Counted from the first letter of the stretch, positions 10,481-21,507 are shown. The stretch: 64,000 bases of DNA from Heloderma charlesbogerti (GCA_026122225.1 JANEZZ010001959.1:691501-755500); one strand, 5' to 3'. The notes: generated from the letters alone by a model not told the origin. A program made the numbers and translations.

Positions 10481-11021
10481 AAGGATAATTATTGACTGAA
10501 GGTGACAAGGGTGAACTATAGGGCTATGATGAGCCCTTGAATCTCTTTAGGATGACACTGGCAAGGCATATTCATAAGAGTTAAAAAAACCCTCAAAACA
10601 TATGGATAATGTATCATTATAACTTCTGATCCATCTTTGTTGTCCTTCTGTGAAATGAGAGTCAATGTCCTATCTGTTAAATGGGGATATAAACAATCTA
10701 CTTTGTTGTGGTCTTCTGCATAACTGCTGGATTAATCCATGGTGGAGGAGGAAGTACTATAGTGTGGAGGTGGATTTTGCTTTGGCTTGGCTTGGACTGA
10801 AATGAAGCACTCTCTGATCCTCCCCAACCTATTTGACTACATCAGAATGCTATGCTAAAGCCCACTTAGCATCACACCTGATATCCTGAAAGCTGATGTA
10901 GTATGGAAGGGGAAAATGTGAGCTGGCAAATTCCTGCTTCAAATCTCACAAGCTGGTTCCTGCGTCAAATCAACCATGCAGTCACCAGCTGGCCACAGGC
11001 AAGCCACCATTCTGTGAGCCC
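10481..11021. other. Unassigned DNA
   Basis: No gene or repeat recognised. Confidence 0.45.
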
Positions 11022-11262
11022 AAGGCTGGCCCTAGCATTAGGCAGAGTGAGGCTGTTGCCTCAGGCAATGGATGCAGGGGGACAGGGAGCAACAGCAAGG
11101 TGTTGGGTAACAGAACTGTGCATGCCACACTGCCTGCTCTGCACCCCCTTAAGCTAGCCTGCTGCCCTCAGGTAGTATTCAACTGCTAGTCTAGTCAGCT
11201 TCTGTATAGGGGGTGCCATCTTGTCCTTTGCCTCAGGTAGCAAAATGTTTTGGACCAGCCCT
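11022..11262. mobile_element. Possible MITE with ~30-bp inverted ends
   Basis: The left end AAGGCTGGCCCTAGCATTAG and the reverse complement of the right end (AGGGCTGGTCCAAAACATTT, continuing to TGAGGCAAAGG) match imperfectly over about 30 bp. No target duplication is resolved. Confidence 0.4.
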
Positions 11263-12278
11263 ATATGAGCATCTGCCCCCATCTATGACAGAAGAACAAT
11301 TATGCTGGCCTGCCTTACAGGAATATTATAATGATTACTGGGAGAATATTTGCGAAGTGCTCTGAATGCTTGAATTGTGCTAAATGCTAGAAGTATTGTC
11401 ATTATATCCAATCTTCAGCAATGCCCTTGAGGAAGAAAACTCCAGAGAGCCAAGTTCTTCCTGGCTCCCAAATGTATCTGATTACCCTAACGCCTGCCTA
11501 CATTTTTCTATCTTGTTCAATCTGTTTTCCTCATTTATTCCATCATGTGGGCTGCATTAAAATATCCTTTCTCCTCTTTGTATTTGCACCCTAGAGCTCT
11601 GGCACAATGTTTATAACAAGCCAATTAAAATGAGCTGCCTGCAGATTGGCAACATGACATATCGCTTCCCTCCAGAATAATGCTCTATGCCCCATGGCAG
11701 GCCACAAAGCATTTCTTGCTGTGAAGTTCTTTTCCTTAATAATATGCCAGAAAAACTTCACTAAGATGTGTGTTTTGTGTTAGGGGCTGTTTTTGTGTCT
11801 TCCCCCCTTCTTACTGTAACCTGGAGTTTCTGTATTTTTCTTCTGTGGCCTTTTGTAAAATATACTTTTTGTCCAACAAGGTTTTCCCTTTCCCAGTGCT
11901 CTATTGATAACCATTGCCATGGCAGGGCTGTTGATAAAGGCAAGATTATGATCTGTCTGTGAAAACCAGAAGACTCTTTATACAAAAAGAGGGAAAATAT
12001 TTGTTCAGAGTCAGCCACAGAGAGTTGGGAGATGGTAATAGATATATATTTTAATAATTCCTGTGGTCTCTTTCAGAATGCAAAAGGGAGAGCTTCTGCT
12101 TATGTTCAAAAGAACCCTGTGAAATTGGTTAGGTGGGGGAGATATCTGACTTCCAAAACACAATATGAGCCATACTGTTGCCAATGGAGACATAGTGGAT
12201 GGGCCACCCCTGGGAACAGGGGGGTGTTTCTCTTCTCCATTGGGATATGAGCTGAGCCAAAAATAGGCCATTCACCAT
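11263..12278. other. Unassigned AT-rich DNA, repeat-poor
   Basis: No gene recognised. The part 11400-11765 lacks any repeat I recognise and contains homeodomain-like CCAATTAAAATGAG. See findings for the conserved-noncoding hypothesis. Confidence 0.4.
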
Positions 12279-12715
12279 GGGGAGAGCAATCCTATGCCCC
12301 CTAGACAGTATCTGGGGGAGATAGGATATTTTGGTTTCCTGGCTCTGAGCTCTGAGACAGGGCTCCGACCTTGGAGCCAGGAAAGCCCACTTCCCTCTCC
12401 CTCTTGCAGCCAGAGTGGAAAGAACTGTACTGGCTGCTGGCAAACGCGAGGTCATAGAGGGTGAAGGGGGTGTTCCTGGGGGCAGGGAGGGGAAGAGACT
12501 AGGGACATGGGGTTACAAGGTATCCCCAGCCATCCCCAGCCTTCATCCCTCCCCCTCCCTAAAGCCTCCACTAGATGGGTGAAACCACCCGTCTAGCCAA
12601 AATGCAGAGAAGGAGGCGGAATGCACCTCCCGCTTTGCATTGGAGACTCATAAGTCTCCAAGTTCAGAGGCTTAGGAGTACCCAGGGCACATCCCATAGG
12701 ACTGTGCCCTTAATT
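12279..12715. repeat. Dispersed repeat with CAATCCTATG-type inverted ends
   Basis: Begins GAGCAATCCTATGCC and ends CATAGGACTGTGCCC, an imperfect inverted pair. The inner part near 12590-12660 (CCGTCTAGCCAAAATGCAGAG...) matches 19895-20010. No target duplication found. Confidence 0.4.
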
Positions 12716-13321
12716 ATTATAAACTGAACTATGCCTGAGAGTCTTGTCTTTTACAGTGCCATATTCTCATTTAATGAACCACGTCTTATCTCCCCTCTCC
12801 CTCTTTTAGAACAATTTGCTCAACAATTGGAAGAAGTTTATGTAAGGAACATGAAGCAGACTATTTTGTTGACTTATGCTGGACTTTTGCATCCAGTTGA
12901 TTGATTGATTGATTGATACAAACTTCAATAAGCACTGAACTGATTATATGGGACTGATTACTTTTTGACTGAATCAACTCATTTAGGTATTGACTTTGGT
13001 TTTGTTTGTATTCTGATGAATTCTTTTTGAGGACTTAATTGCTTGGAACTCAGAATGAAGTATCTTATTCCTGCTATATTCCGTCTTCACTTTGAAGATG
13101 ATCAGTGAATTTGTTTAAAACAAATTAATTGGTTGAACTAATTGGAGTCTCTGATTCTTAAGTTGAAGAAATTAATGCATTTATTTTTAAATTGAAAAAA
13201 GAAACAAACAGAATTATTCAGAGTTTGGAACTAGTTACTTCTACAAGTCACTTGATGAAAGAATGGACAGTGCAACAATATGGTCCTGTTCTGCCAGCAG
13301 TTGCTAATGCTGGCATTGGTA
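12716..13321. other. Unassigned DNA with short (TTGA)n
   Basis: No gene recognised. A (TTGA)n run sits at 12897-12917. AT-rich. Confidence 0.5.
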
Positions 13322-14050
13322 GCTGAGGAACCTCATGACGAAGGTGAAAGAAGAAAGTGCAAAAGCTGGGTTGCAGTTAAACCTCAAAAAAACCAAGATT
13401 ATGGCAACCAGCTTGATTGATAACTGGCAAATAGAGGGAGAAAACGTGGAGGCAGTGACAGACTTCGTCTTTCTAGGCGCAAAGATTACTGTAGATGCTG
13501 ACTGCAGCCAGGAAATCAGAAGACGCTTACTTCTTGGGAAGAGAGCAATGACAAATCTTGATAAAATAGTGAAGAGCAGAGACATCACACTGACAACAAA
13601 GGTCCACATAGTTAAAGCAATGGTATTCTCCGTTGTAACCTATGGCTGGACCATAAGGAAGGCTGAGCGAAGGAAGATAGATGCTTTTGAATTGTGGTGC
13701 TGGAAGAAAATTCTGAGAGTGCCTTGGACTGCAAGAAGATCAAACCAGTCCATACTCCAGGAAATAAAGCCAGACTGCTCACTTGAGGGAAGGATATTAA
13801 AGGCAAAACTGAAGTACTTTGGCCACATAATGAGAAGACAGGATACCCTGGAGAAGATGCTGATGCTAAGGAAAGTGGAAGGCAAAAGGAAGAGGGGCCG
13901 ACCAAGGGCAAGATGGATGGATGATATTCTGGAGGTGATGGACTTGACCTTGGGGGAGCTGGGGGTGGCGACAGCCGACAGAAAGCTCTGGCATGGGCTG
14001 GTCCATGAAGTCACGAAGAGTCGGACGTGACTGAATGAATAAACAACAAA
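13322..14050 (+). mobile_element. BovB (RTE) LINE, 5'-truncated
   Basis: Only the 3' part of the LINE is present: the C-terminal third of ORF2 and the short 3' tail. The end reads CACGAAGAGTCGGACGTGAC then TGAATGAATAAACAACAAA, the BovB-type terminus. The same GTCGGACACGAC motif ends the Sauria-type SINE at 30765, as expected if BovB machinery mobilises that SINE. Confidence 0.92.
13335..14030 (+). pseudogene. BovB ORF2 C-terminal fragment, open for 231 codons
   Basis: An open frame of 231 codons matching the C-terminal region of BovB/RTE ORF2, downstream of the reverse-transcriptase catalytic box. Recognisable blocks in order: KAGLQLNLKKTKIM near residue 10, TDFVFLGAKITVDADCSQE near 40, RRRLLLGKRAMTNLDKI, RKAERRKIDAFELWCWKKIL near 110, VPWTARRSNQSIL, KYFGHIMRRQDTLEKMLML, and GRPRARWMDDILEVM near 190. 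It ends KSRT, as in other BovB elements. There are no internal stops, suggesting a fairly recent insertion. The endonuclease and RT palm are absent, so it cannot be an active element. The true element start is upstream of any chosen methionine. Confidence 0.9.
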
Positions 14051-14429
14051 AGTCACATTCCCAGCAGCTAAGTAGACAGTAAAATAGTTCCAGTAGAAAC
14101 ATGAGATAACATAGCAATACCAATACGCATTCCCACTGTATCCATGGCAGAACCAACACAACTAATCCATGACAATGTGGCACACTGATGATGCCCGTGT
14201 ATTACCCATGAATTGAGGACACCAATCAATGTACAGTGACAGAAGAATGACAACTTAATGTCACCCTACCCATATACAATATTCCATAAATACAGCATCA
14301 AACCAGGCAGAGACACCCATCTACAAAAGACCTCCCTTAGACAGGAGACTGAGTCCCTTGGCAGCCCACACAGCAAGTAGCCTGCTGACAACCTTAATTA
14401 ATTAATTAATAATTAACTAACAATATTGA
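14051..14429. other. Unassigned DNA with (TTAA)n
   Basis: No gene recognised. A TTAATTAA run lies at 14394-14416. Confidence 0.5.
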
Positions 14430-14720
14430 TGAGTCACTTATATTAAAGACATTTCTACACAATGTACAAAAACAATTCTTTGTACAGAGGACAAGATTAC
14501 ATTACTGGGAATGCCTCTTGGAAAAGGTACGTTTTTAGTAAGTGCCAAAACCCAGAAGGGTTGGTGTCTGCCTAATTTGTAGTGGTTGGGAGTTCCAGAG
14601 AGTGGGTGCTATCTAAAGGCCCTATTCTGAACCATGATGGGCCAAACTGACATTCCTGTCATGACAGTCAGCCAGCTCCACGGCCCAGTGAATAGAAAGC
14701 ATGCATAGAGAACCCTGGGA
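14430..14720 (-). mobile_element. L2-like LINE fragment
   Basis: Layout resembles the L2 C-terminal/3' UTR copies at 36350, 40540 and 58560 (GGGAGTTCCAGAGAGTGGGTGC, AAGGCCCTATTCTG). Low similarity, tentative. Confidence 0.4.
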
Positions 14721-15039
14721 TCCCCAGGTGAAGGACTCAAGCCTTGTTAGGGATACTATGTTCCCACACAATCACCCAAATGCTCTAAACAACTCTGTTG
14801 TGCCTGTGTGAAGGGAACAAACATTCTGCAAGGGAGAGATTCACAAGGATGAGTGGAAAACACAGGAGTAAAGTCAAAGGAAGAAGCATAAGCTTAGTGG
14901 AAGGAACATTGTGCTGGGAAATGGGAAGGGGCGGTTTGAGAAGTTGAAGTAGCCGCTATGAGGCAAAACCTAACTTTTGACTGAATGAATGAAGGGAGGG
15001 TCAGCAGAACTAGAACTGATACCTTCCACCCCACAGGAA
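14721..15039. other. Unassigned DNA
   Basis: No gene or repeat recognised. Confidence 0.45.
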
Positions 15040-15670
15040 TGGCCCCAGGAGGAAAATCATGCCTGATGGGGCCTTTGTAATCTCCTAGTTCTTCGTCATG
15101 GTCTCTATGCATCACACGTATGGGCTCTACACTTGAGGAGAGCCTCGATTCGGGAAGCTTCTATAGCTGAGGAAGTTTTGGCAGGAACTCCTCCCCCACT
15201 GTCCTTAGTGGGTTTGCCTAAGAACTCATGGCGGGAGCTCCTCCCCAGTGCACATGTCCTTAGTGGGTTCCAACTTATTCCCTCAGTTATATTTCAATTG
15301 CCATTGCATGAGCCTTGCAAGGAAAGCTCTCTTGTTGTTTTTGCTGTTAAGCATTTTTTTTAACAAAAAAGCTGAGGTTTTCTTCTTTCTTCTCCTTTAC
15401 TATAAAGTATTTCTCTCTGTCTCCTTATATTTTAGTTTCTTTAATTTTTTCGCGACTCTCGCAATCACCCTCATTTCGAAAGCGTACCCGCTGTGGGACA
15501 AAAATGCTGCCCTCAGACGGGAACTCACTCTGCCTGTTCTACCTTGGTGAAGGGCACGTCATTTAGACTTGTCCTCACTGTAAAGCCTTCTTGAAGCAAG
15601 TGCAAAGAAACAGGTCAGATCGACTAAAAGCAGCATTTTGGAAAAGGGCACTGGAATTGGTAGAGGATCC
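15040..15670 (+). mobile_element. Possible DIRS-like retroelement 5' remnant with gag-type zinc knuckle
   Basis: The segment 15100-15290 (TATGGGCTCTACACTTGAGG..., GAGCCTCGATTCGGGAAGC, a repeated CCTTAGTGGGTT) resembles, from memory, the leader/terminal region of vertebrate DIRS-type elements. From 15531 one frame reads a C-L-F-Y-LGEGH-x4-TCPHC arrangement, a degenerate C-x2-C-x4-H-x4-C-x2-C-like knuckle with the second Cys changed to Tyr and an in-frame TAG at 15564. A basic stretch (RNRSDRLKAA) follows. Assignment to DIRS is an inference; only the knuckle-like pattern is directly visible. Confidence 0.4.
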
Positions 15671-16387
15671 AAAAAATAAAGCAAACCCTTTGTAATCTCC
15701 TGGTTATTCAACACACAGAATGCTTCCTTCCTCCAATCTCATACAGACCAGGACTCAGTGGCTTTCATACTGAGCTGTAGTCTACGGAACAGCACATGTC
15801 CCAAGTTCAAACCCTGGAACACATGAGGTTCCAGAGTCAAACTCTGGGTGCAGTCTCTCAATAGAAAAGGCTGGGAGGAGCCATCTGAGAGACTAGTGCC
15901 AGAGCCACTCACAGGAAATCATGTATGAGCCAGTAGTCTTAGCATGTCTTGCTCCATTTATCCCCATCAACTGCTTGGCTTATCATAGCAGCGGTAAACA
16001 GAGTTATGCAAGGAGACAGTGAACTTTTGGGGCCCACCTTGTCACCTTTGTTGGTCCTCCGCTGGCATGGCCTACCACAAGTCCTGGTAGGGTATGGCGG
16101 AAAACCCTGGCCCTCCAGCCAGTATGTTTGCACCATTCAGAAGACAGCTGAGTTGAGTAAATGTTAGGAGGCATTTGCTAACTACCATGATAACAGAGAC
16201 ACAGCTGGAATAGTTATGGGGGTGGGTGGGTATTGAAACTCTTTCAGAGCCTCTTTTCAGGGCCAAATTCAATTCTGGAGAAGGTCTTTCCAGTGGTGGG
16301 TGTGGCTGAAGGCAAAACAGGGTGAGGCCAAAGGCAAAGGGGGCAGGGCCAAATTCCAGAAAATAGCTTAGAGCTTTTGCTGCCAGT
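15671..16387. other. Unassigned DNA
   Basis: No gene recognised. 15765-15910 is faintly like the TAGCTCAGTGG SINE family (GAGCTGTAGTC..., AAGTTCAAACCC) but too diverged to call. Confidence 0.4.
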
Positions 16388-16467
16388 AACTAAGCCTTAG
16401 GAGAGGCATTTAGCATTGGGAAAAAAACGGTACAAAAGCTGGGAAACCCACCCAACAATTAGTGGTC

Positions 16468-16506
16468 AGGGGAAAGGGGGAGGGGTCAGGGGTAAGGGGG
16501 CGGGGT
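16468..16506 (+). other. G-quadruplex-capable G-tract cluster (copy 1)
   Basis: Six runs of four or five G separated by 1-3 bases. A near-identical cluster at 16988-17025 lies in the tandem copy. Confidence 0.7.
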
Positions 16507-16781
16507 GTGGACATCTGGGACTCTTGGTGGGCCTGGTTTGGCTTGCAGGCCTGAGGTTTTGCACCCCTGAGTTACAGGTTTTAGTGCAGGGGTTGGCCAC
16601 CCCAGTTTTATTGAATAGCACTAGTGGTGGAGAGAGTTCTGAAAGCATCATTAAAGGCATGGGGCTGGGTTTAAGGGTATCAGGGGGTGGGGGGAGGGTA
16701 TCAGGGGATGGGGGGAGGCTATCAGGGGGTGGGGGGGAATGTAACAATTCTGCAGGTTGCATGGAAGTGGATTTGGTCCAA

Positions 16782-16861
16782 TCACAAAGTGATTGGTGCT
16801 ACTCCATTTTCTCTCCAGTTGAGGACTTAGCCACAGTGGTCTCCCCAGTTGGGCAAATTGC
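16782..16861 (+). repeat. 80-bp inverted-repeat arm, partner at 18045-18124
   Basis: Reverse complement of 18045-18124 over 80 bases, with no difference that I can see by eye. Confidence 0.9.
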
Positions 16862-16897
16862 CCACCGCGGTCTTAATTTTACCTTTACCTTTACCTT

Positions 16898-17262
16898 TAA
16901 CTAAGCCTTAGGAGAGGCATTTTGTCCTTTTAGCATTGGGGAAAAAACGGTACAAAAGCTGGGAAACCACCCAACAATCAGTGGTCAGGGGAAAGGGGGA
17001 GGGGTCAGGGGTAAGGGGGCGGGGTGTGGACATCTGGGACTCTTGGTGAGCCTGGTTTGGCTTGCAGGCCTGAGGTTCTGCACCCCTGAGTTACAGGTTT
17101 TAGTGCAGGGGTTGGCCACCCCAGTTTTATTGAATAGCACTAGTGATGGAGAGAGTTCTGAAAGCATCATTAAAGGCATGGGGCTGGGTTTAAGGGTATC
17201 AGGGGGTGCGGGGAGGAATGTAACAATTCTGCAGGTTGCATGGAAGTGGATTTGGTCCAATT
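16898..17262 (+). repeat. Tandem duplication, unit 2
   Basis: Second copy of the 16388 unit, continuing uninterrupted from GGTCCAATT into flanking sequence. It is therefore probably closer to the ancestral arrangement. Confidence 0.9.
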
Positions 17263-17338
17263 CTTTTTGTAGATTAATCTATGAAAACATGAAAGACACA
17301 TTTTGTAAAAGCATATCAGTAATACCTGACATTCCTTA

Positions 17339-17395
17339 AGGTGTGTGTGCATGTGTGCGCGTGTGCGTGCGTGCGTGCATGCACACACAAAGTGT
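17339..17395. repeat. (GT)n/(GC)n alternating purine-pyrimidine tract
   Basis: GTGTGTGTGC...GTGCGTGCGTGC run. A similar shorter tract is at 17961-17990. Confidence 0.85.
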
Positions 17396-17519
17396 GTATA
17401 GCTGTCTAATGAGAAGTAGCTTTGCACAAATAGATTTCATCCTGATTTGGTGTGGTAAATACTGATCCACTTCATTAAGGACATTATGGATTATCAAGGA
17501 CCTCTGGACCCTTTAACAA

Positions 17520-17760
17520 TTTTTCTTTGTGATTTCAAAGAGCAAGTACAAACATATTATCTGGAGTTTATTATTAATTCCATATGCACTGCTGGGAGAA
17601 ACACTAATTGGAAAAAAGCAACTGCTTCTAGGATGTTTGGAAAGAATGTGGGAGATAGACAAAATGACAAAATTGACAAATTACATGCGAGTTAGGGAAG
17701 GATATCAACTTGATAATAGATTTATAGAACAATGGCATTTTATTCCTTTTTAGAATGAAA
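17520..17760 (+). pseudogene. Possible L1-like ORF2 C-terminal fragment
   Basis: One frame ends in a pattern reminiscent of vertebrate L1 ORF2 C-termini: an ILLG-like hydrophobic stretch, two basic residues, then WEIDKMTKLTNYMR, and a closing FIEQWHFIPF before the stop at about 17751. Frames shift within it. There is no RT domain nearby. This is a family impression from the end motif only. Confidence 0.35.
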
Positions 17761-18044
17761 AATTGAATGATAATGTTCTGCTGTATGTCTTGTTCTCCTT
17801 GTTGTAAATTATTAGTGATGCATTTTTCTGTCTCTCGTGCTTTCTTATGTTGCACCCAAATGTAACCGTTTGCTTGTAATCTTTTAATATCATTTCCAAA
17901 GTACTTTCTCTTCTATGTAACATACATTTCTTATTTCCAAATTGAGAAAAACAGTTACACTGTGTGTGCACGTGTGTGTGCACGTGAGCAGCGTGTGTGG
18001 CTGTCTATTTATCTATTTGGGTTGGTATTATTTCTTCCCATATT

Positions 18045-18124
18045 GCAATTTGCCCAACTGGGGAGACCACTGTGGCTAAGTCCTCAACTGGAGAGAAAAT
18101 GGAGTAGCACCAATCACTTTGTGA
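18045..18124 (-). repeat. 80-bp inverted-repeat arm, partner at 16782-16861
   Basis: See the partner entry. This copy is embedded in sequence unrelated to the tandem unit, so it is the likely donor. Confidence 0.85.
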
Positions 18125-18304
18125 CATTTCAGGGATGGGATGGGCCTACAATGGTGGGCATCTTACCTTTTCTCTTTTCTTTTTAACATTTCTATAAACA
18201 TCTCACTCTGCTGGTGGCTTTGGCAGCACAGTGGCAGAGCTCTAGCTGCTGCCATGAGGATTCTTGGAACATCTCTGGAATTATGCTAGTGTGGACCCCA
18301 CATG

Positions 18305-18785
18305 CACCCTTACATGGCTTGGGACTGCAATACCTGATAGAGCACCTCTCCCGATATGAACTTACCCATACACTATGATCAACATCTGAGGACCTCCTCC
18401 AAGTGCCTCTTCTGAGGTTTGAAGGATGACAACAAAGTAGAGGGCTTCTTAGTGGTGGCCCCCAAACTGTGGAATGCTCTTCCCAGTGAGCTCAGCCTGG
18501 TGCCAATGTTGTCATCTTTTTGGCACCCGGGTAAGTCTTTGACTTACTCCCAGGCATTTGATGGCATATGATGGAGATTTTTAATGTTAGTTGTTTTAGT
18601 GTTAGTTGGTAATTTATTGTTGTTTTTAACTGTTTCAAACTGTTTTAAATTTTTGTATGGTAACAGTTTTATATTATGGTTAATCATGCTGTATTTTAGG
18701 CTTTTAATTTTTTGTGAACCACCAGAGAGCTTTGGCTATTGGGTGATATCGAAACGTAAGGAATGAATGAATGAATGAATGAATA
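18305..18785 (+). mobile_element. L2-clade LINE 3' end
   Basis: Begins with an L2-type ORF2 C-terminal patch (a LHGLGLQYLIEHLSRYELT-like peptide, then NALPSEL-like), followed by a T-rich 3' UTR. It closes with GTGAACCACCAGAGAGCTTTGG and a (GAAT)n tail, as in L2 elements. Confidence 0.8.
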
Positions 18786-19791
18786 AGAGATAGCCATGGG
18801 GAAGTGACTATCTACAAAGCCTCATGGATTAACAGCAATTTGAATGTAGGTATTCACCATGCAGGCTCTTTTGTAGAATAGTCTCTGCTTGTACCACAGC
18901 AGCCCAACTGCTTGTACCACAGCATCCCAAAACAGCAATGTAGGATTAATTTCTTGTCTTAATGGTTTCTTTTTTAAATGTAACCTGTGCCTGTAACTGT
19001 CTCTCTTTCATGTTCTTTAACATTCACTTTACATAAATAGTTAATTTGATTATTCAGCGCAATACTGGTTACCCAGTCTGCAAGATATCATTACCGTGTG
19101 TTTAGTCAGAACTTGTTTCTCGAGGACATGAGGTGAAGGAAGGTGATTACCTATTTACTGACCCCACTATTCACGAGAGTCAAGCAAAATGAATTGCTGT
19201 TGCCCATGAATTGCTATATTATCTGAGTTTACAGTTGGCCTTCCTTCCTCCTCTGGCTCTTTCTGTATCTAATTTAGCAAAATTGCATTTAAATTAGTCC
19301 CTGATGAGAGACCCAGAGTTGACATTTTTCCTTTAATAGACATGTTAGTCTCCCTGCATGCTAAAATTCCATAAATGGCTCTTTACTCTTCACAGACGAG
19401 ACAGCTATTATACATCAGTCAGTGCATTATATTCCTAGATTCACCTTGGGGGATTATTAGTAGCCATCACAGCATTTCTTCCAGGAGAGAGTCAGGGTTT
19501 CTCAGCTGACTAATTTATATTTGTGTTCATTCGTTTGTTCTTTCTGCATAGCCATCTTGTAAAGGCTACTTTTCAGCAAAGTTAATTGCAGGGGGCGGGG
19601 GAGAGAAAGGAATAAAATACAAATGAGATTATGTCTATCTTTAGACTTGAGCTCTTGAATGTTAGATTGTGTTAATTTCTTGCCTGCTGATGGGCAGCAC
19701 ATTTCTATGGGAGTTCAGGGCTGAGGAGCAGAGAAGCAGTTCCAGAAGGGAAACAGCAACATTTCTGGATGCACTGCATTAGTAGATATAG
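18786..19791. other. Unassigned, repeat-poor AT-rich DNA
   Basis: No gene recognised. 18960-19500 lacks repeats I recognise and is a candidate conserved noncoding stretch (inference only). Confidence 0.4.
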
Positions 19792-19895
19792 CAGTGGAGT
19801 CTGGTGGCTCCAGTGTCAGTGGGGTGGTGAATCCATTCCTGGTTTCAGTCGGAACCAGTCAGAACTCTAAAGTAGCTATCCAAAGTGAAAAGGCC
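19792..19895 (+). mobile_element. CAGTGGAGG MITE, left half
   Basis: Begins CAGTGGAGTCTGGTGGCTCC and includes TCAGTGGGGTGGTGAA and CAGTCAGAACTCTAAAG, matching the left half of the element at 61603. It then changes into a different repeat at about 19895. Confidence 0.75.
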
Positions 19896-20015
19896 CGTCT
19901 AGTAAAAATGCAGAGTGGGAGGAGCATAGAGGCGAAGATTGCCTCCCTGCTCCTCCCGCTCTGCATAGGATGCCTGTCAGCCTCTGAGTTTGGAGGATTG
20001 TGCCCTAAACTGCAC
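19896..20015. repeat. Dispersed foldback repeat shared with 12590
   Basis: CCGTCTAGTAAAAATGCAGAG is followed by an inverted ATGCAGAG...CTCTGCAT arrangement around a CTCC-rich core. Confidence 0.5.
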
Positions 20016-21344
20016 TGCTGAGTAGGTACAGGAATATGTGTAGTCCACACTAGGGGTGAGGGAAGGGTGGCAATATGTCCTACTTTACAGAGGGAAGGCC
20101 TCTATTTGAAGGGTTGTCCAGTTCAAATCCAGTTTCAAGTTGAAGAACCATACAAAGAGAGAGCAAGGTGTATGTGTGTGGAGACCTTGAAATTGCCTCA
20201 GCAGTTAGCACTCTCTGGATGGCAAGCAGAGCAGGCACACAGGTCATCACCTGGTCCCAGTCTTTCTCACTATCTTGAGATGTATTATATTTCTATTTAA
20301 ATTGCAGTAATTATTTCTAAATTTGCATCTATACAGCACATTCAAATTTATGCAAATCTCTGTCCTTTTTTAGGTGATGCATTTTCTTTTTTTTTTACAA
20401 GGTGGAAGTGGCCACCTAGGTACAGGGAGGAATAAAAATTATGTGACATGAAAAGCTGGGCTATGTAAATTGATCAAAGAGGCACTTTTTATTATTGTGC
20501 ATAATTTATCTACACTTTTCTAGGTCACATAATTCCATTCCTGTCTTGCTTGTTATGCGAAGGGACAAGAAGCTATGTAGGGTACTGAAGCCAACCCCCC
20601 AAACATTGGAAATCTTTAGCCGCTTCTGAGACTTGAGCAGACATTGCTCACAAATGTTCAATCATACCTTTGAAGCCATAAGGGCTAGAAACTTGCTCTT
20701 CTAAAAGTTACAGCCAAAATTCCTAGGAAGCAGAAATCTGTACGTAATACTTGTCTGCGCTCTCATAGGATCTCTGCATACAATTCTAATTTCTCCTTAA
20801 CCAATAAAGCAAACATCTACCTGGCTTTTATGCTGCTGTATGACAGGCTGTTAAAGAATAAATTCATTCAGCATACCAAAACACAGAGTAGGGCTTTCAC
20901 CAGTATAATTGGGGGTAGGCTGGACTCAAGCAGTGGTCCTTGGTATGAGAATGAGTGTTACAGGTATGCTGTTATTTTTGTTTGTGAAATGTTGGAGGGT
21001 ATGTAGTCTGGAGCAGAAGAGTGACACAAGATGGGTGGATAGAGAAGAGGTTTCTTAACCCTTTCTTGCCCCTAAAAATCCCTCCCCAGCTGGGCAATAA
21101 ATAAAGGGGAAGAGTATTTGTTGTGCCTACAGTTTTGGCCAACTGCTTCTATAGCAGTCAAGCTATATTGCTTGACTGCTGTCATGCAAATGCTGGTGGC
21201 TTTCTGTTCTGGCCAGTTACTGGGAAGATGAAGAGAGCAAGGCATGAGATTTTGGTAGCCAGGGCAACCTGAATTGAGATCTTCAGTACCTCAGAGGAGT
21301 TAGCAAGACCTGTCCCCATTAAGTAAGCCTGGATAAGCTCACGT
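20016..21344. other. Unassigned DNA
   Basis: No gene recognised. A poly-T tract lies at 20387-20395. Otherwise unique-looking. Confidence 0.45.
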
Positions 21345-21507
21345 CAGTGGAGTCTGGTGGCTCTGGGTTTCCGTCAGAACCAGTCAGAACTCTAAAGGAG
21401 CTAGCCAAGGAGCAGAAGCACCTTGGATAGCTCCTTTAGAGTTCTGATTGGAACCCAGAGCTAATTTACCCCCCCTTCACTGAAATTGGAGCCACCAGCC
21501 TCCACTG
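21345..21507. mobile_element. CAGTGGAGG MITE, short copy
   Basis: Both ends read CAGTGGAG.CTGGTGGCT inward. The flanking octamers GCTCACGT and GCCCATGT agree at 6 of 8 positions, consistent with an aged hAT-type 8-bp duplication. At 163 bp it is an internal deletion of the 220-bp form. Confidence 0.75.

Larger units (their letters stand above)
16388..16897 (+). repeat. Tandem duplication, unit 1 (with extra inserted segment)
   Basis: Starts AACTAAGCCTTAGGAGAGGCATT and is repeated nearly identically from 16898. Relative to unit 2 it has a nine-base deletion near 16410, three rather than one copies of a ~20-bp GGTATCAGGGG(G/A)TGGGG minisatellite (16676-16738), and about 117 bp after GGTCCAAT (16781-16897) that unit 2 lacks. 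That extra part includes an inverted copy of 18045-18124 and a (TTTACC)n run. Confidence 0.9.

Noticed and set aside
16416..16904. 162-residue open frame with Gly-rich repeats
   Set aside because: Arises from the G-rich tandem unit and minisatellite. The tandem copy does not preserve the same full frame.
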